From assembly GCF_000153325.1 (NCBI RefSeq), contig NZ_CH724141.1, positions 913,850 to 977,849 on the forward strand: DNA of 64,000 nt, in the 5' to 3' direction. Below are positions 37,238 through 48,252 of the stretch, one piece after another. Numbering within the stretch: the first letter of the stretch is position 1; every line of letters starts with the position of its first letter. Under the pieces are notes generated by a model that did not search any database, was not told the origin of the DNA, and saw only the letters and a program-made list of their open reading frames with translations. Made by a program: the position numbers and the translations under genes. The stretch comes from Photobacterium sp. SKA34 (lineage in GTDB: Bacteria; Pseudomonadota; Gammaproteobacteria; Enterobacterales; Vibrionaceae).

Positions 37238-38132
37238 ATGTTCTATTTATTCCCCTTAATTACAGTTGCAATATGGGCAGGGAATGCCATTGTCAACAAG
37301 ATGGCATTCAGTGTCATTGATCCTGGTGCGATATCTTTTTATCGCTGGTTCTTCGCATTAGTTATGCTAACTCCTTTTGTTGCTAAATCTGTTTGGCGTG
37401 ATCGTGCGATAATTAAACCTTACCTTACTAAGCTGGCTTTTCTCGGCTTACTTGGCATGGTTTTAAACCAATCATTAGGCTATTTTGCTGCGGCAACCAC
37501 AACGGCGACTAACATCGCCTTGATTATTTCACTCGTGCCGTTGATCAGTATGTTTTTAAGTGTACCGATCCTTGGTCAGCGTTTATCACCATTTGCGTTA
37601 ATTGGTGCGGTATTATCCCTTAGTGGGTTGGTATTAATGCTAAGCCATGGTGATGTAAAAATCTTGATTTCACAGGGGATCAAGCAAGGTGATATGTTGA
37701 TGTTGATTGCTGCAGTAGTTTATGCACTTTACTGTGTGCTGCTAAAACGCTGGAAAATGCCATTTTCAACATGGAAGTCTGTTTACGTTCAATGCTTGTT
37801 TGCCGTTATTATGTTAACGCCATTGTTGTTAATGAGCCATCGTATGGCGATCACCGCGTCTTCTGTACCTTTGATTGCGTATGCTGCATTGTTAGCTTCT
37901 GTGATTGCGCCTTGGTTATGGATGTTATCGATTGAGCGTTTAGGTGCTGATCGTACTGCAATGTTTATGAACTTATTGCCGATCATGGCGGCTGGTATCG
38001 CTAGTGTGATGCTTAATGAGCACTTAGAAGCTTACCATTACATCGGTGGCATCATGGTTCTGTAGTGGCATAGTGAATTTGGTCACTTAGTTAGAGGTGA
38101 TATCATCACTTCATACGTTAACAGGTGACACT

Positions 38133-39310
<1,178 letters not shown>

Positions 39311-39411
39311 CCACTACAGTCTTACAGGCGTCGCACTTGCACAAAAACGTATAAAAGCGAAGAAACAAGCTGTTGCGATGACAACTGCATAATTCGACCT
39401 CTTTGCAATAG

Positions 39412-39470
39412 AAACGCCGTTACTTCCATCCTCTTTCAATCAGAAAGAATAAGAAGTAACGGCGTTTTTT
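39412..39470. terminator. Bidirectional terminator
   Basis: Fifteen-bp stem AAACGCCGTTACTTC / GAAGTAACGGCGTTT with a 26-base loop and T-run. It separates the EamA remnant from the convergent HAAAP transporter. Confidence 0.85.
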
Positions 39471-39518
39471 ATGTTTTAACAAAGAGTGATTATTGAATTA
39501 AATAAAAGCAAGCAGTGG

Positions 39519-40820
39519 TTAGATGCATAACAAGATGCCTGTGATAATAATAAGGTAAGTTGCGGTACCTTTATATTTATTCAGCACTGGAACTTTGTAG
39601 ACTAAATAAGCTGGAATTAAACAACCTACGATACCGAAGATTGGTGAGCAGATAGATGTAAACGATAAAATCGGTAGGTTTAATGCAACGGCTGCCCATG
39701 CAATTACGATGATAAAAACGGTGATCAGCTTATTCACTACATCGTTATTGATCTGCTCTGGTTTATATTTACGTTCTAAAATATTCATGGTCAGTCCGCG
39801 ACATGCTTCTTTAAATGCTAAGAACACACCAAAAAATGATGTCACAACGGCAAAAATATTGATCACAATACCGACTATAGTTGCCCAACTACCAGGGAAG
39901 TAATGCGCAATCATAGCAAGGGCTGAAATGTTTTCTTCCATTGCATGTCGTGCTTCAGACTGGCTAATCGCAAAGGTGAATGAAACGGCAAAGAAAAAGA
40001 CCACGACAAACAAAATGCTAAAGGCTATTTTCATCGCGCGTGAAGCTTTATAACGTGCCACTTCAATCGACTTTTCATGAGAGCGGTAAGAGATCACCAT
40101 TGGGCTCAGTGATTGAATAAATAAGATTGATGTCAGGGTAAAAGGCAGTGTGATGATTGCATTTTTTAGCGTTACTTCCCAATCACCAACAGCAGTAATA
40201 TTGCTAAAGTTCCATTGTGGGATAAGAAGAACACCCATAACAGCAACCAAAGTAATGACAGTAACCGCCATAACTCCAGAGATTTTAAACAGAAACTTTT
40301 CACTTTTTGAGCCGATATAACTCAACAAGCAGATTAATGCTAAGCCATAGAAAATATTATGGTTTAAGTGCCCACTGGTCACCCCAAAAGTATGTAGGTA
40401 TGAGGCACTGTCATTAGTGATTGCGAGGGAGTAAACCAATACCCAAATGATTAACATAATAAAGTATAGAATACCGAGTGCAATCCCCCAGTTTTTACCT
40501 AAATAACCGCTGATGACGCCTGGATAATCGGTACATTTTTTTGATTCAGCAAGGGTATTGATAAACAGTTTCTGAAACAAATACATTGCAGGGTAGCCAA
40601 TGACCGATGAGAGTAAAAAGACCCATAACCCCATGACGCCAACTTGTACTGGGAGAAAAACAATCCCCGCGCCAATGGCCATACCAATACTCATGACAAT
40701 CCAACCGATATCAACACTGTCGAATTTTGTTGCAGCTTTCCATTGTTGAGGTGTCATGTTTGCTTGTTGGTATAGGGGAGTACTGGTGCTTGAAAGGGCG
40801 GTATCAATATCAGGTTTCAT
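39519..40820 (-). CDS. HAAAP-family amino-acid permease (serine-transporter type)
   Basis: A 433-residue inner-membrane symporter of the hydroxy/aromatic amino acid permease family, with eleven hydrophobic segments. The opening MSIGMAIGAGIVFLPVQVGVMG is the family's first helix. Similarity is closest to the SdaC/YhaO (DlsT) group, which takes up serine or threonine with protons. It is monocistronic with a shared terminator. No regulator or serine deaminase is adjacent, so the exact substrate is not fixed. Confidence 0.9.
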   Translation of the reverse strand: MKPDIDTALSSTSTPLYQQANMTPQQWKAATKFDSVDIGWIVMSIGMAIGAGIVFLPVQVGVMGLWVFLLSSVIGYPAMYLFQKLFINTLAESKKCTDYPGVISGYLGKNWGIALGILYFIMLIIWVLVYSLAITNDSASYLHTFGVTSGHLNHNIFYGLALICLLSYIGSKSEKFLFKISGVMAVTVITLVAVMGVLLIPQWNFSNITAVGDWEVTLKNAIITLPFTLTSILFIQSLSPMVISYRSHEKSIEVARYKASRAMKIAFSILFVVVFFFAVSFTFAISQSEARHAMEENISALAMIAHYFPGSWATIVGIVINIFAVVTSFFGVFLAFKEACRGLTMNILERKYKPEQINNDVVNKLITVFIIVIAWAAVALNLPILSFTSICSPIFGIVGCLIPAYLVYKVPVLNKYKGTATYLIIITGILLCI

Positions 40821-41975
40821 TATATATTCCAGCTTCTTATCGTAGTTATGCTGACAGCGAATAGCTGGATTATGGATCTAGTCATATATTTGCTAAATAA
40901 CTAAAAGGTATAACATATAAGCTAAAGAAGCATAAAAAATGTAATTAGGTGCTTTTAATGATTGTTTTATTTTTAGAGGTGACTGAAGAGGACTGAATGC
41001 TCTTTTTAATTAGAAAAAAGTAAATTCATTCAAGAGGCGAAAAACCTCATTTTAGAAGATGAAAGATCTGAGGTTGCTGATTTCGATTATTTATTAATCA
41101 TGGTACCAATGGGATCAAAATCGGGATGGGTAGTGATGCGATCTATTTGTTGGTTTTGCTCTATCGCAGTTACTGAGCCTTTATCATAGTTAGCAACTGA
41201 CAGCCGCCTAGAAGTAATTTCTCTTTAATTATGTATGTAGATGCATTCATCGATGAAATGATTGCTTAACTTTGGCTAACTGTTGCTCTTATGGTTTGAC
41301 CAACATCGGAAGCCAAATGGACGTAAGGTAAAGCAAAAAACGAGATATGTAATTGTGTGGCAGTTTATTGAATTCGCAGCATCAGTTTGCATTGTAGATA
41401 AATGTGGGTGATGCCGAAATGGAGCCAAATATATATTCAAAGTGATATTGCCTTCGAGTCGTTCCCGTTCTCGCAAGATAATTATATTTTTAAGATTGCT
41501 CTGTCGTACTTCGATATATTTGAATCAGCACTAAGCCAGGCCTCAAATATGAATATTTACCGTAATTCTATGCACCCAAAAAAAGCATTATAAATGGAAA
41601 GTTAGATCTCGATAATGGTTTGCTCTTGGTTTCTATTCATTAAATAATGTTATTTCGTATGATACATATCATAACATGGCTAATTAGTGAATATTTAATG
41701 ACTAGTTATGCTGTAGGTTACAATATTTGTTTTTAGTTTTTCTCTTGGCATTTATACAAAATAAAGTATTCTTTATGTGAATTTTTATTCACTATTGGTT
41801 GATTTTTATTCCTTGCTTAAACAGGAAGATATCACCAGGTGATTTAAAGTTAACAGCAGCTGTTGCTGCTTTTTTTTCGTGAGTTAGCTAAAAGAAAGAT
41901 AAAAATTATCTACCTCTTTTCACTATGTTAGTTCGCTGTGGCAGAAAAATATAATTAATTCAGGAAAGGAAAAAT
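40821..41975. other. Long intergenic region with remnants
   Basis: 1155-bp gap with no intact gene. On the minus strand near 41092-41210 a 30-40 codon stretch ends at a stop (…DRITTHPDFDPIG) and looks like the C-terminal remnant of a lost gene. At 41658-41673 there is an inverted repeat TATGAT / ATCATA. A promoter-like TTGGCA, 16 bp, TATTCT lies at about 41750-41777, about 100 bp before a terminator at 41853. Confidence 0.45.
41853..41877 (+). terminator. Terminator-like hairpin upstream of the POT gene
   Basis: AGCAGC / GCTGCT with TGTT loop and eight T, 100 bp before the transporter start. It has no gene in front of it, so it either ends a short RNA or acts as a leader attenuator. Confidence 0.65.
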
Positions 41976-43430
41976 ATGAGCAATATTTCTCATCCTAGGG
42001 GTCTACTTTACGTAATCAGTGTACAGGCTTGGGAGTATTTCAGTTATTACGGCATGCGTGCCTTACTGATTCTATATTTAACAAAGCAGCTACTTTTTTC
42101 TGATGCACACGCCTACGCACTTTACGGTGCTTATACATCGCTTGTTTATGTGACGCCAATCATTGGTGGGTATATTGCAGATAGATACTTAGGAAACTTT
42201 TGGTCTGTGGCAATAGGCTCTTTGCTGATGGTTGCAGGTCACACCGTATTATCCTTTCCTACTTCAGGGCACTCTACTTTATATATAGCTCTTGCTCTAA
42301 TTATTGTTGGATATGGTTTCTTCAAGACCAACTCTAGCTGTTTGCTGGGTGAGCTTTACCATGATCGTGAATCAATCCGAGATTCCGGTTTCTCTTTATC
42401 TTATGTTGGTGCCAACCTTGGTGCTTTTATTGCTCCGATTGCTACGGGTTATTTTGCTGAAACTTATGGTTGGCATATTGGTTTTGGTATTGCGGGCTTG
42501 GGTATGTTTGCTGGCCTTATAGTATTTCTTTCTGGTCGCAATGCCTTTAAAGATGTAGCTGGTCTTAAAAAAGAAGCACTGTCGGCTAAAACCGCAGGCA
42601 TTTCGAACTCAATGTTGTTAGTTGTCGGTGTGATATTGAGTGTTGCATTCTTTGCAGTCATCCTTGCGCAGCTTTGGGCTGGCTTTGTTCTCATTGTGAT
42701 CGGTATTGTCTCGCTATTTTTAATGGGCCGTATTTATGCTAGTAGCGATGCTCAGGGTAAGAAAAATATATGGGCAATAGTATTGTTCATGTTGTTTGGT
42801 ACGTTATTTTGGGCATTTGACCAGCAAGGTGGTAGCTCTATTACCTTATTTATTGAACGCAACGTAAATAAAGATCTGTTTGGCTTCAATATTCCTACTA
42901 GTTTCTATCAATCAATAAATCCATTTGCCGTTATCGTTGGTGGGGCATTGGTTGCTTGGGCGTGGAAATTACTGGCACGATTTAATATACAGCCCAAAAC
43001 GTTGTCTAAGTTAGGTATTGGCTTCTTATTCCTGACTGCGGGTTTTCTCTTGATCAATATTTCGTCTAAGCTCGCAATGCATTCTGGTCACACTTCAATG
43101 CTATGGGTAACAGTTGGTCTAGGTCTGATTGGTTTAGCTGAAATGTTTATCGATCCAGTTGCGTTGGCGGCAATCACTCGTTTGAACCCTGCAAACTCAA
43201 CAGGTACTCTTGCGGGTATTTACATGTTGGTATCAGGCTCTATCGCTAACTATGTAGCAGCTTGGATAGCAACGGCAACATCGGTGACAATGGCAGACGG
43301 TAAGGTGCAAAGCCTGACTCAGGCGGCGAGCAGCTACCATGATGTATTCCACACTATTTTCTTGATTGCACTATCAGCCTTCATTTGTTTGATTATATTA
43401 AAGATGTTTACTAAGAAACTGCTGCCATAA
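41976..43430 (+). CDS. POT-family proton-dependent oligopeptide transporter
   Basis: A 484-residue inner-membrane transporter with about 14 hydrophobic segments, importing di- or tripeptides with protons. POT features include FSYYGMRALLILYL, GGYIADRYLG, the segment GYGFFKTNSSCLLGELY, and WAFDQQGGSS. The normally invariant ExxER motif of helix 1 reads QAWEY at residues 17-21, losing the first Glu and the Arg. That marks an atypical subgroup with possibly different proton coupling. A strong Shine-Dalgarno (GGAAAGGA) precedes the ATG. Confidence 0.93.
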   Translation: MSNISHPRGLLYVISVQAWEYFSYYGMRALLILYLTKQLLFSDAHAYALYGAYTSLVYVTPIIGGYIADRYLGNFWSVAIGSLLMVAGHTVLSFPTSGHSTLYIALALIIVGYGFFKTNSSCLLGELYHDRESIRDSGFSLSYVGANLGAFIAPIATGYFAETYGWHIGFGIAGLGMFAGLIVFLSGRNAFKDVAGLKKEALSAKTAGISNSMLLVVGVILSVAFFAVILAQLWAGFVLIVIGIVSLFLMGRIYASSDAQGKKNIWAIVLFMLFGTLFWAFDQQGGSSITLFIERNVNKDLFGFNIPTSFYQSINPFAVIVGGALVAWAWKLLARFNIQPKTLSKLGIGFLFLTAGFLLINISSKLAMHSGHTSMLWVTVGLGLIGLAEMFIDPVALAAITRLNPANSTGTLAGIYMLVSGSIANYVAAWIATATSVTMADGKVQSLTQAASSYHDVFHTIFLIALSAFICLIILKMFTKKLLP

Positions 43431-43458
43431 TACGCGTAGGTTTCAGCAAAAGTATTCG

Positions 43459-43482
43459 GGGCGATTTGTTCGCCCTTATTTT
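43459..43482 (+). terminator. Terminator after the POT gene
   Basis: GGGCGA / TCGCCC with a five-base loop and T-rich tail, 28 bp past the stop. Confidence 0.8.
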
Positions 43483-43666
43483 CATTTAGACCTTTCAATC
43501 GTTATATGTTGGTTTTCAGATTGTTAGACTGATGGTTTAAACATGCCAATGGCTGCAATGATCACTCTTTTCTTGCAATAAATGTAATAAAACGCAATTT
43601 TAAATGATAAATGTGATTTATTTATAGCGCGACACACCTATTTATAGGTATGATCGCCGCGGAAGA

Positions 43667-43704
43667 AATAAAAGGCTGATGTCTACATCAGCCTTTTATT
43701 TTCC
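43667..43704 (+). terminator. Strong hairpin upstream of the purine permease
   Basis: Perfect 14-bp stem AATAAAAGGCTGAT / ATCAGCCTTTTATT with loop GTCTAC, followed by TTCC. It looks like a terminator. No gene directly precedes it, so it may end a short leader or RNA starting near 43600. Confidence 0.75.
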
Positions 43705-43709
43705 AAAAA

Positions 43710-43725
43710 AAGAAAACGTTTGCGT
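43710..43725 (-). promoter_or_regulatory. PurR operator
   Basis: AAGAAAACGTTTGCGT is a full match to the reverse complement of the PurR box consensus ACGCAAACGTTTTCNT. A possible promoter (TTGGTT, 17 bp, TAAAAA) starts four bases downstream, so bound PurR would block it. The gene controlled is a purine permease. Confidence 0.88.
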
Positions 43726-43790
43726 ACGTTGGTTACGCGCAATTTCAACTGTAAAAAAGCATCGTAATATTGATCAAATAGGAATTTACC

Positions 43791-45158
43791 ATGTCTGCTG
43801 ACAGTACAAGTCAACGCCCTTCTCATTCTGAACCTCAAAGTAAATTGGATCGTTACTTTGAAATTTCTGCTCGTGGTAGCAATGTTAAACAGGAAGTGAT
43901 TGCAGGTTTAACTACATTTTTAGCGATGGTTTACTCCGTTATTGTAGTTCCAAACATGTTAGGAGCTGCTGGCTTTAATCAAGGTGCAGTGTTCATTGCA
44001 ACCTGTTTAGTTGCTGCATTTGGCTCGTTACTTATGGGATTATGGGCACGTTTGCCTATGGCAATTGGTTGTGCTATCTCACTGACTGCATTTACTGCAT
44101 TTAGTTTAGTGTTAGGGCAAGGTGTCAGCGTACCAGTTGCTCTTGGCGCTGTATTCTTGATGGGTGTTGTGTTTACTTTGATCACTGTTACAGGTGTACG
44201 TAGCTGGATCATGAAAAACATGCCAACAGGTATTGCTCACGGTACGGGGATTGGTATTGGTCTATTTCTACTTTTGATTGCCGCTAATGGTGTTGGTCTT
44301 GTGATCAAAAACCCAGCAGAGGGTTTACCTGTTGCGTTTGGTGACTTTACTGCTTTTCCTGTTGTTATGTCTATTTTAGGTCTAGCTGCCATTTTAGGTT
44401 TAGAAAAGCGCCGCGTTCCTGGTGGCATTTTATTAGTGATTATTGCCATCTCTATTATTGGTCTTATCTTTGATCCAAAAGTGACGTTCCATGGCATCTT
44501 CGCATTGCCGACATTTGGTCATGAAGGCGAATCATTATTAGGCTCAATGGATATTATGGGCGCCCTAAACCCTGTTATTTTGCCTACAGTATTAGCACTT
44601 GTGATGACTGCGATTTTTGATGCAACAGGTACTATTCGTGCTGTTGCTGGTCAAGCAAACCTGCTTAACAAACGTGGTCATATTATTAATGGTGGCAAGG
44701 CTCTAACTGCCGATTCAGTTAGTAGTATTTTCGCAGGCTTTGTCGGTGGCTCTCCAGCTGCGGTATACATTGAATCAGCAGCGGGTACAGCTGCGGGTGG
44801 TAAGACGGGTCTAACAGCGACTACGGTAGGTGTATTGTTCATCTTCATGTTGTTCTTGGCTCCGCTTAGCTACCTTGTCCCTTCTTACGCAACAGCTCCT
44901 GCACTGATGTACGTAGGTCTATTAATGCTAAGTAACGTTAGTAAGCTTGATATGGAAGACTCTGTCGATGCACTATCAGGTCTTCTGTGTGCTGTGTTTA
45001 TCGTACTGACCTGTAATATTGTAACGGGTATCATGTTAGGTTTTACTTCACTGGTTGTTGGACGTGTAATGTCAGGAGAAGTGAAAAAACTTAATATCGG
45101 TACAGTAGTGATTGCTATTGCACTGGTTGTGTTTTATGCCGGCGGTTGGGCGATTTAA
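43791..45158 (+). CDS. NCS2/AzgA-family purine permease
   Basis: Inner-membrane purine:proton symporter of 455 residues with about 13 hydrophobic segments. It belongs to the AzgA-like group (adenine or guanine/hypoxanthine permeases): [21 protein letters not shown] at the N-terminus, [29 protein letters not shown], and [21 protein letters not shown] PurR box 65 bp upstream supports purine-repressed expression. Sequence alone does not decide adenine versus guanine/hypoxanthine. A good terminator closes the gene. Confidence 0.95.
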   Translation: MSADSTSQRPSHSEPQSKLDRYFEISARGSNVKQEVIAGLTTFLAMVYSVIVVPNMLGAAGFNQGAVFIATCLVAAFGSLLMGLWARLPMAIGCAISLTAFTAFSLVLGQGVSVPVALGAVFLMGVVFTLITVTGVRSWIMKNMPTGIAHGTGIGIGLFLLLIAANGVGLVIKNPAEGLPVAFGDFTAFPVVMSILGLAAILGLEKRRVPGGILLVIIAISIIGLIFDPKVTFHGIFALPTFGHEGESLLGSMDIMGALNPVILPTVLALVMTAIFDATGTIRAVAGQANLLNKRGHIINGGKALTADSVSSIFAGFVGGSPAAVYIESAAGTAAGGKTGLTATTVGVLFIFMLFLAPLSYLVPSYATAPALMYVGLLMLSNVSKLDMEDSVDALSGLLCAVFIVLTCNIVTGIMLGFTSLVVGRVMSGEVKKLNIGTVVIAIALVVFYAGGWAI

Positions 45159-45188
45159 AAAATAGCTCATAAAATTTAGCGAATTAAA

Positions 45189-45216
45189 AGCCCACTTCTA
45201 GAAGTGGGTTTTTTTA
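45189..45216 (+). terminator. Terminator after the purine permease
   Basis: CCCACTTC / GAAGTGGG with a two-base loop and eight T. Confidence 0.92.
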
Positions 45217-45307
45217 TACATGAAGACATATAAAACGTTGTTTTTATTTTCCACAATGGACTATTATCAAAGATTAATTATATGCGTTTACATTCGCAGG
45301 CATATTT

Positions 45308-46393
45308 ATGAAAAAAACGTTATTAACATTGCTTTTGGCGTCATGTTTTAGTTCTGCTGCAAGTGCTTGTACTGGAATTACACTGGGCACAACAGACAAT
45401 GATCATATTCAAGCTCGTACCATTGAGTGGGGTCATAGCGATTTAAACAGTAAGTTAATTGTTTCTCCTCGTAATTACAGCTATACCTCGACAATGCCAG
45501 ATCAAAAGCAAGGTCTAACTTGGAAGAGTAAATATGGCTTTACTGGGATCTCTGTTAGTGATGATCGTTTTATTGCTGAAGGTATTAACGAAAAAGGCTT
45601 AACGGCCGGTTTATTCTATTTCCGTGGTTATGGCTAACTTGCGAAATATGATCCAAAAAATACCGTGAATAACATCACTGATATGGACTTTGTACGTTGG
45701 ATGTTAAGCCAATATTCAACGGTTGCAGAAGTTGAAGCTGCGTTAAGTAAAATCAAGATTGTAACGGTTTACTTTGATTCGGAAGGTAACCCATCCCCAA
45801 CGGCGCACTGGCGTGTATCGGACAAGCAAGGTAATAGTATCGTGATTGAAATAATGGATCACGGTAAGATCAATATTCATAAGAACACGGCAAAAGTGCT
45901 AACTAATTCGCCAGATTACAATTGGCAGGTGACGAACTTAAATAACTATATCAACCTTCACCCTGGTATCAGTGCGCCACAAAAGATCAATGGGGTAGAA
46001 GCTAAATCGTTTGGTGTTGGCTCTAACTTTGTGGGTTTACCGGGTGATATTTCTCCGCCGTCACGTTTTGTTCGCGCTGCATTCTATGTCAATAGCGCAC
46101 CTGTATTTAAGACGTCGCAAGAAGCAGTATCACAAGCTTTCCATATTTTGAATAACTTCGATATTCCAATTGGCAGTGAGTTTAACGATAAGTCACATAT
46201 CCCTGATTTACCGAGTGCGACTCAGTGGACATCAGTTATTGATCAAGGCAATGGTGAACTGTTCTACAAAACTATGCATGACAGTACTATTCGTCGTGTA
46301 GAGTTATCTAAATTAGATTTCAATGCGAAGACTGAACACAAGCAACCACTTGATAATGGTAAGTTTACTACTCAAGATGTTGTGATTAAATAA
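45308..46393 (+). pseudogene. Choloylglycine hydrolase / penicillin V acylase-like gene with an internal stop codon
   Basis: Ntn-type linear amide hydrolase of the bile-salt hydrolase/PVA family, about 361 codons. The signal peptide ends SAASA, and Cys21 in ACTGITLGT becomes the N-terminal nucleophile. A conserved Arg follows in ARTIEW. A TAA at 45635-45637 interrupts the frame after FRGYG, but the same frame continues to a natural stop at 46393 with normal family sequence (NITDMDFVRWMLSQYSTV, LTNSPDYNWQ, PGDISPPSRFVRAAFY). One base change therefore breaks an otherwise healthy gene. Relatives in Vibrionaceae degrade acyl-homoserine lactones or penicillin V. A fragment starting at 45665 has no strong ribosome site. 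Confidence 0.9.
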
Positions 46394-46419
46394 TCATAAA
46401 TAGCTTCTAGATATTTACG

Positions 46420-46447
46420 AGGGCAACAGCATGTTGCCCTTTTTTTA
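46420..46447 (+). terminator. Terminator after the acylase pseudogene
   Basis: AGGGCAACA / TGTTGCCCT with a three-base loop and T-run. Confidence 0.92.
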
Positions 46448-46845
46448 TGTTTTATTATGTCAAAAATGAATGTGGGAATGATCATTTTTGCAATCTTGAA
46501 TTCTATTCATAAATGGTAATTATTTATTCACCACTATTATTGCGTATGATGTACCTTTTATAGGTTGTTGTGATATTTCATAGTATGTATATTTCATATA
46601 TACCATTGTTTTTATTGCGTTAATTTTATTTTCATATAGGAGGTGGTTGGTTCGCGTATTTATTCCCCTAAGATAAAAACAGAAAAAGGTAAAATTTTTT
46701 TGAATGTACCATTTATGAATAACTAACGTTGCATTTTTGTTGTAATGACAATTAATCAAAACGAGGTAAATTAAAGAGACTAACAGAGGAACCGCGAAGT
46801 GTTTCGGTAGGATTGTTTAAAATATTCATTTGAGGTGCATTGATT

Positions 46846-47031
46846 ATGAAAGTTGTAGTAGAGATTTTAGAAGCAGGTAAATACCGAGATGTTGCTTGGG
46901 AAGGTCAATTTGTATCAGCGAAAGGTGAGTTACGCGCTGTTACACCTTCATATGCAGCACAGTTGATTAAGCAATCTAAAGCGACGTTATACACAGATGC
47001 TAAGGGTGAAATGGCGTTTACTTATAAATAA
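46846..47031 (+). CDS. Small conserved-looking protein of unknown function
   Basis: 61 residues from the ATG at 46846, with GAGG upstream at acceptable spacing. The compact, balanced composition (KVVVEILEAGKYRDVAWEGQ, then YAAQLIKQSKATLYTD) and a dedicated terminator support a real gene. No signal peptide, membrane helix or known motif is visible. Function unknown. Confidence 0.65.
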   Translation: MKVVVEILEAGKYRDVAWEGQFVSAKGELRAVTPSYAAQLIKQSKATLYTDAKGEMAFTYK

Positions 47032-47074
47032 CTTAAATATGTTTAAATGGTATATTTAAGTTTTTTGGTTAATA

Positions 47075-47106
47075 AAAAGGTGACTTACTATTCAAGTCAC
47101 CTTTTT
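47075..47106 (+). terminator. Terminator after the small protein
   Basis: AAAAGGTGACTT / AAGTCACCTTTTT with a seven-base loop. Confidence 0.88.
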
Positions 47107-47143
47107 GTTTTTCACTCGCGTAGATGACTAAAAAACAATCACT

Positions 47144-47158
47144 ATTTACAATGTAAAT
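47144..47158. promoter_or_regulatory. Second parS2 centromere site
   Basis: ATTTACAATGTAAAT is a full match to the chromosome II parS consensus and is palindromic around its central base. It lies about 45 kb from oriCII, directly at the 3' end of the Rof-like gene. V. cholerae chromosome II also has several dispersed parS2 sites. Confidence 0.82.
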
Positions 47159-47401
47159 TTAAAAATTAACCGTCTCAAAATGCGGATTCGCGGTGAGTGC
47201 CTGCATAGAGGCGAGATGATCGAGTACGATTCTTGAAACGGTATTATTAATTTTCAATTCAATACATTCTTCTCTATGCGCGTTATAACAAGTATCTTGG
47301 GCGATCCCTGAAATTCTCTCTCCATTTCTATACGTTAAACTCACATCAAGGTGGAGCATACAGGCTATCTCAATATAGTCATGTTGATGACAACTTATCA
47401 T
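47159..47401 (-). CDS. Rof-like Rho-binding antiterminator
   Basis: An 80-residue small beta-barrel protein resembling YaeO/Rof, which binds Rho and inhibits Rho-dependent termination. Family-like features are the start CHQHDYIEIACMLHLDVSLT, the central GERISGIAQDTCYN and the end VLDHLASMQALTANPHFE. The length matches the family (about 80-90). It is a single gene facing the terminator of the preceding small gene, and a parS2 site abuts its stop. Confidence 0.78.
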   Translation of the reverse strand: MISCHQHDYIEIACMLHLDVSLTYRNGERISGIAQDTCYNAHREECIELKINNTVSRIVLDHLASMQALTANPHFETVNF

Positions 47402-48252
47402 TATTACTGCTCCTTAATTTAAAGCTCACTTCCATTTTAGATTACTCTCAGCGTTATAAGAATTCAAAATATATACCTTAATAATCTCAATATGTTTGGT
47501 TTAGAAAAGGCATGTGATAGATGATGAGAAATATTTATTTTTATAACTGAAGTAAAGTTAGCTTAACCTTTCAACTAGTGTCACTAGTTTTATTCCAGCG
47601 TTAAGGAACGTTGATATAGCGCACTATACAACGTGTAACTATGTTTCAACGTGATTTATAATAAAATACGAAATTATATATTTAAGGTGTTTGATATTAT
47701 AGTTGTATCATTTACAACGCTAAAGCTTCTGCTTAAAAATATTATTAATATTTTTGTTATTTAACTCTATTTTAGCGTGATATTTATTTCTTATTATTAA
47801 CTTTATCATATCCTAAATATATTGATCATAATGATCTGCAACTCAATTCATCTTTGTTTATTGCCATCTACGTCTTAAATGAATAATATAAAAACAATAC
47901 TTTTCAATACGTTATTTTTTTCATTGATGATTTTAAGTATTTTTAATAAAAGAATCTTAAATAAGTTTTGCTAGCCTTCATTATTATGTTTTCAAATTTT
48001 GTGTACAGTGTGACAGCCAAAGATATTAATTGAATCAATTCATTACAGTGTACATAAAAATAAGTTATGTAACACGGTTTTAACATTTGGACGTTGCCGT
48101 TATTAAGTAATTATTTGTAAATGTACTGATAGCTAAGATGAGTTTTGAATATTAAAAATTATTAGCGTCACATTAAATAGCACTGTTTGGTGAGTATGCC
48201 GACTTATTTTAGCTCTGAAAGATAGATAATTCGTACTGAAAAGGAATTTATA
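47402..48252. other. Long AT-rich intergenic region upstream of the GH19 gene
   Basis: 851-bp gap with no convincing gene or RNA. It must contain the divergent promoters of the Rof-like gene and the chitinase. A long upstream region could allow complex control of the chitinase, but I found no clear operator. Confidence 0.4.

Noticed and set aside
41276..41593. Open frames of 60-66 codons in the long gap before the POT gene
   Set aside because: They overlap each other on opposite strands, have no ribosome sites and no recognisable sequence.
43431..43790. Purine riboswitch in the leader of the purine permease
   Set aside because: No three-way-junction core sequences of purine riboswitches were seen; a PurR box explains the control.
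46520..46759. 80-codon frame on the minus strand upstream of the small protein
   Set aside because: AT-rich, low-complexity translation without initiation signals; it occupies the promoter region of the next gene.
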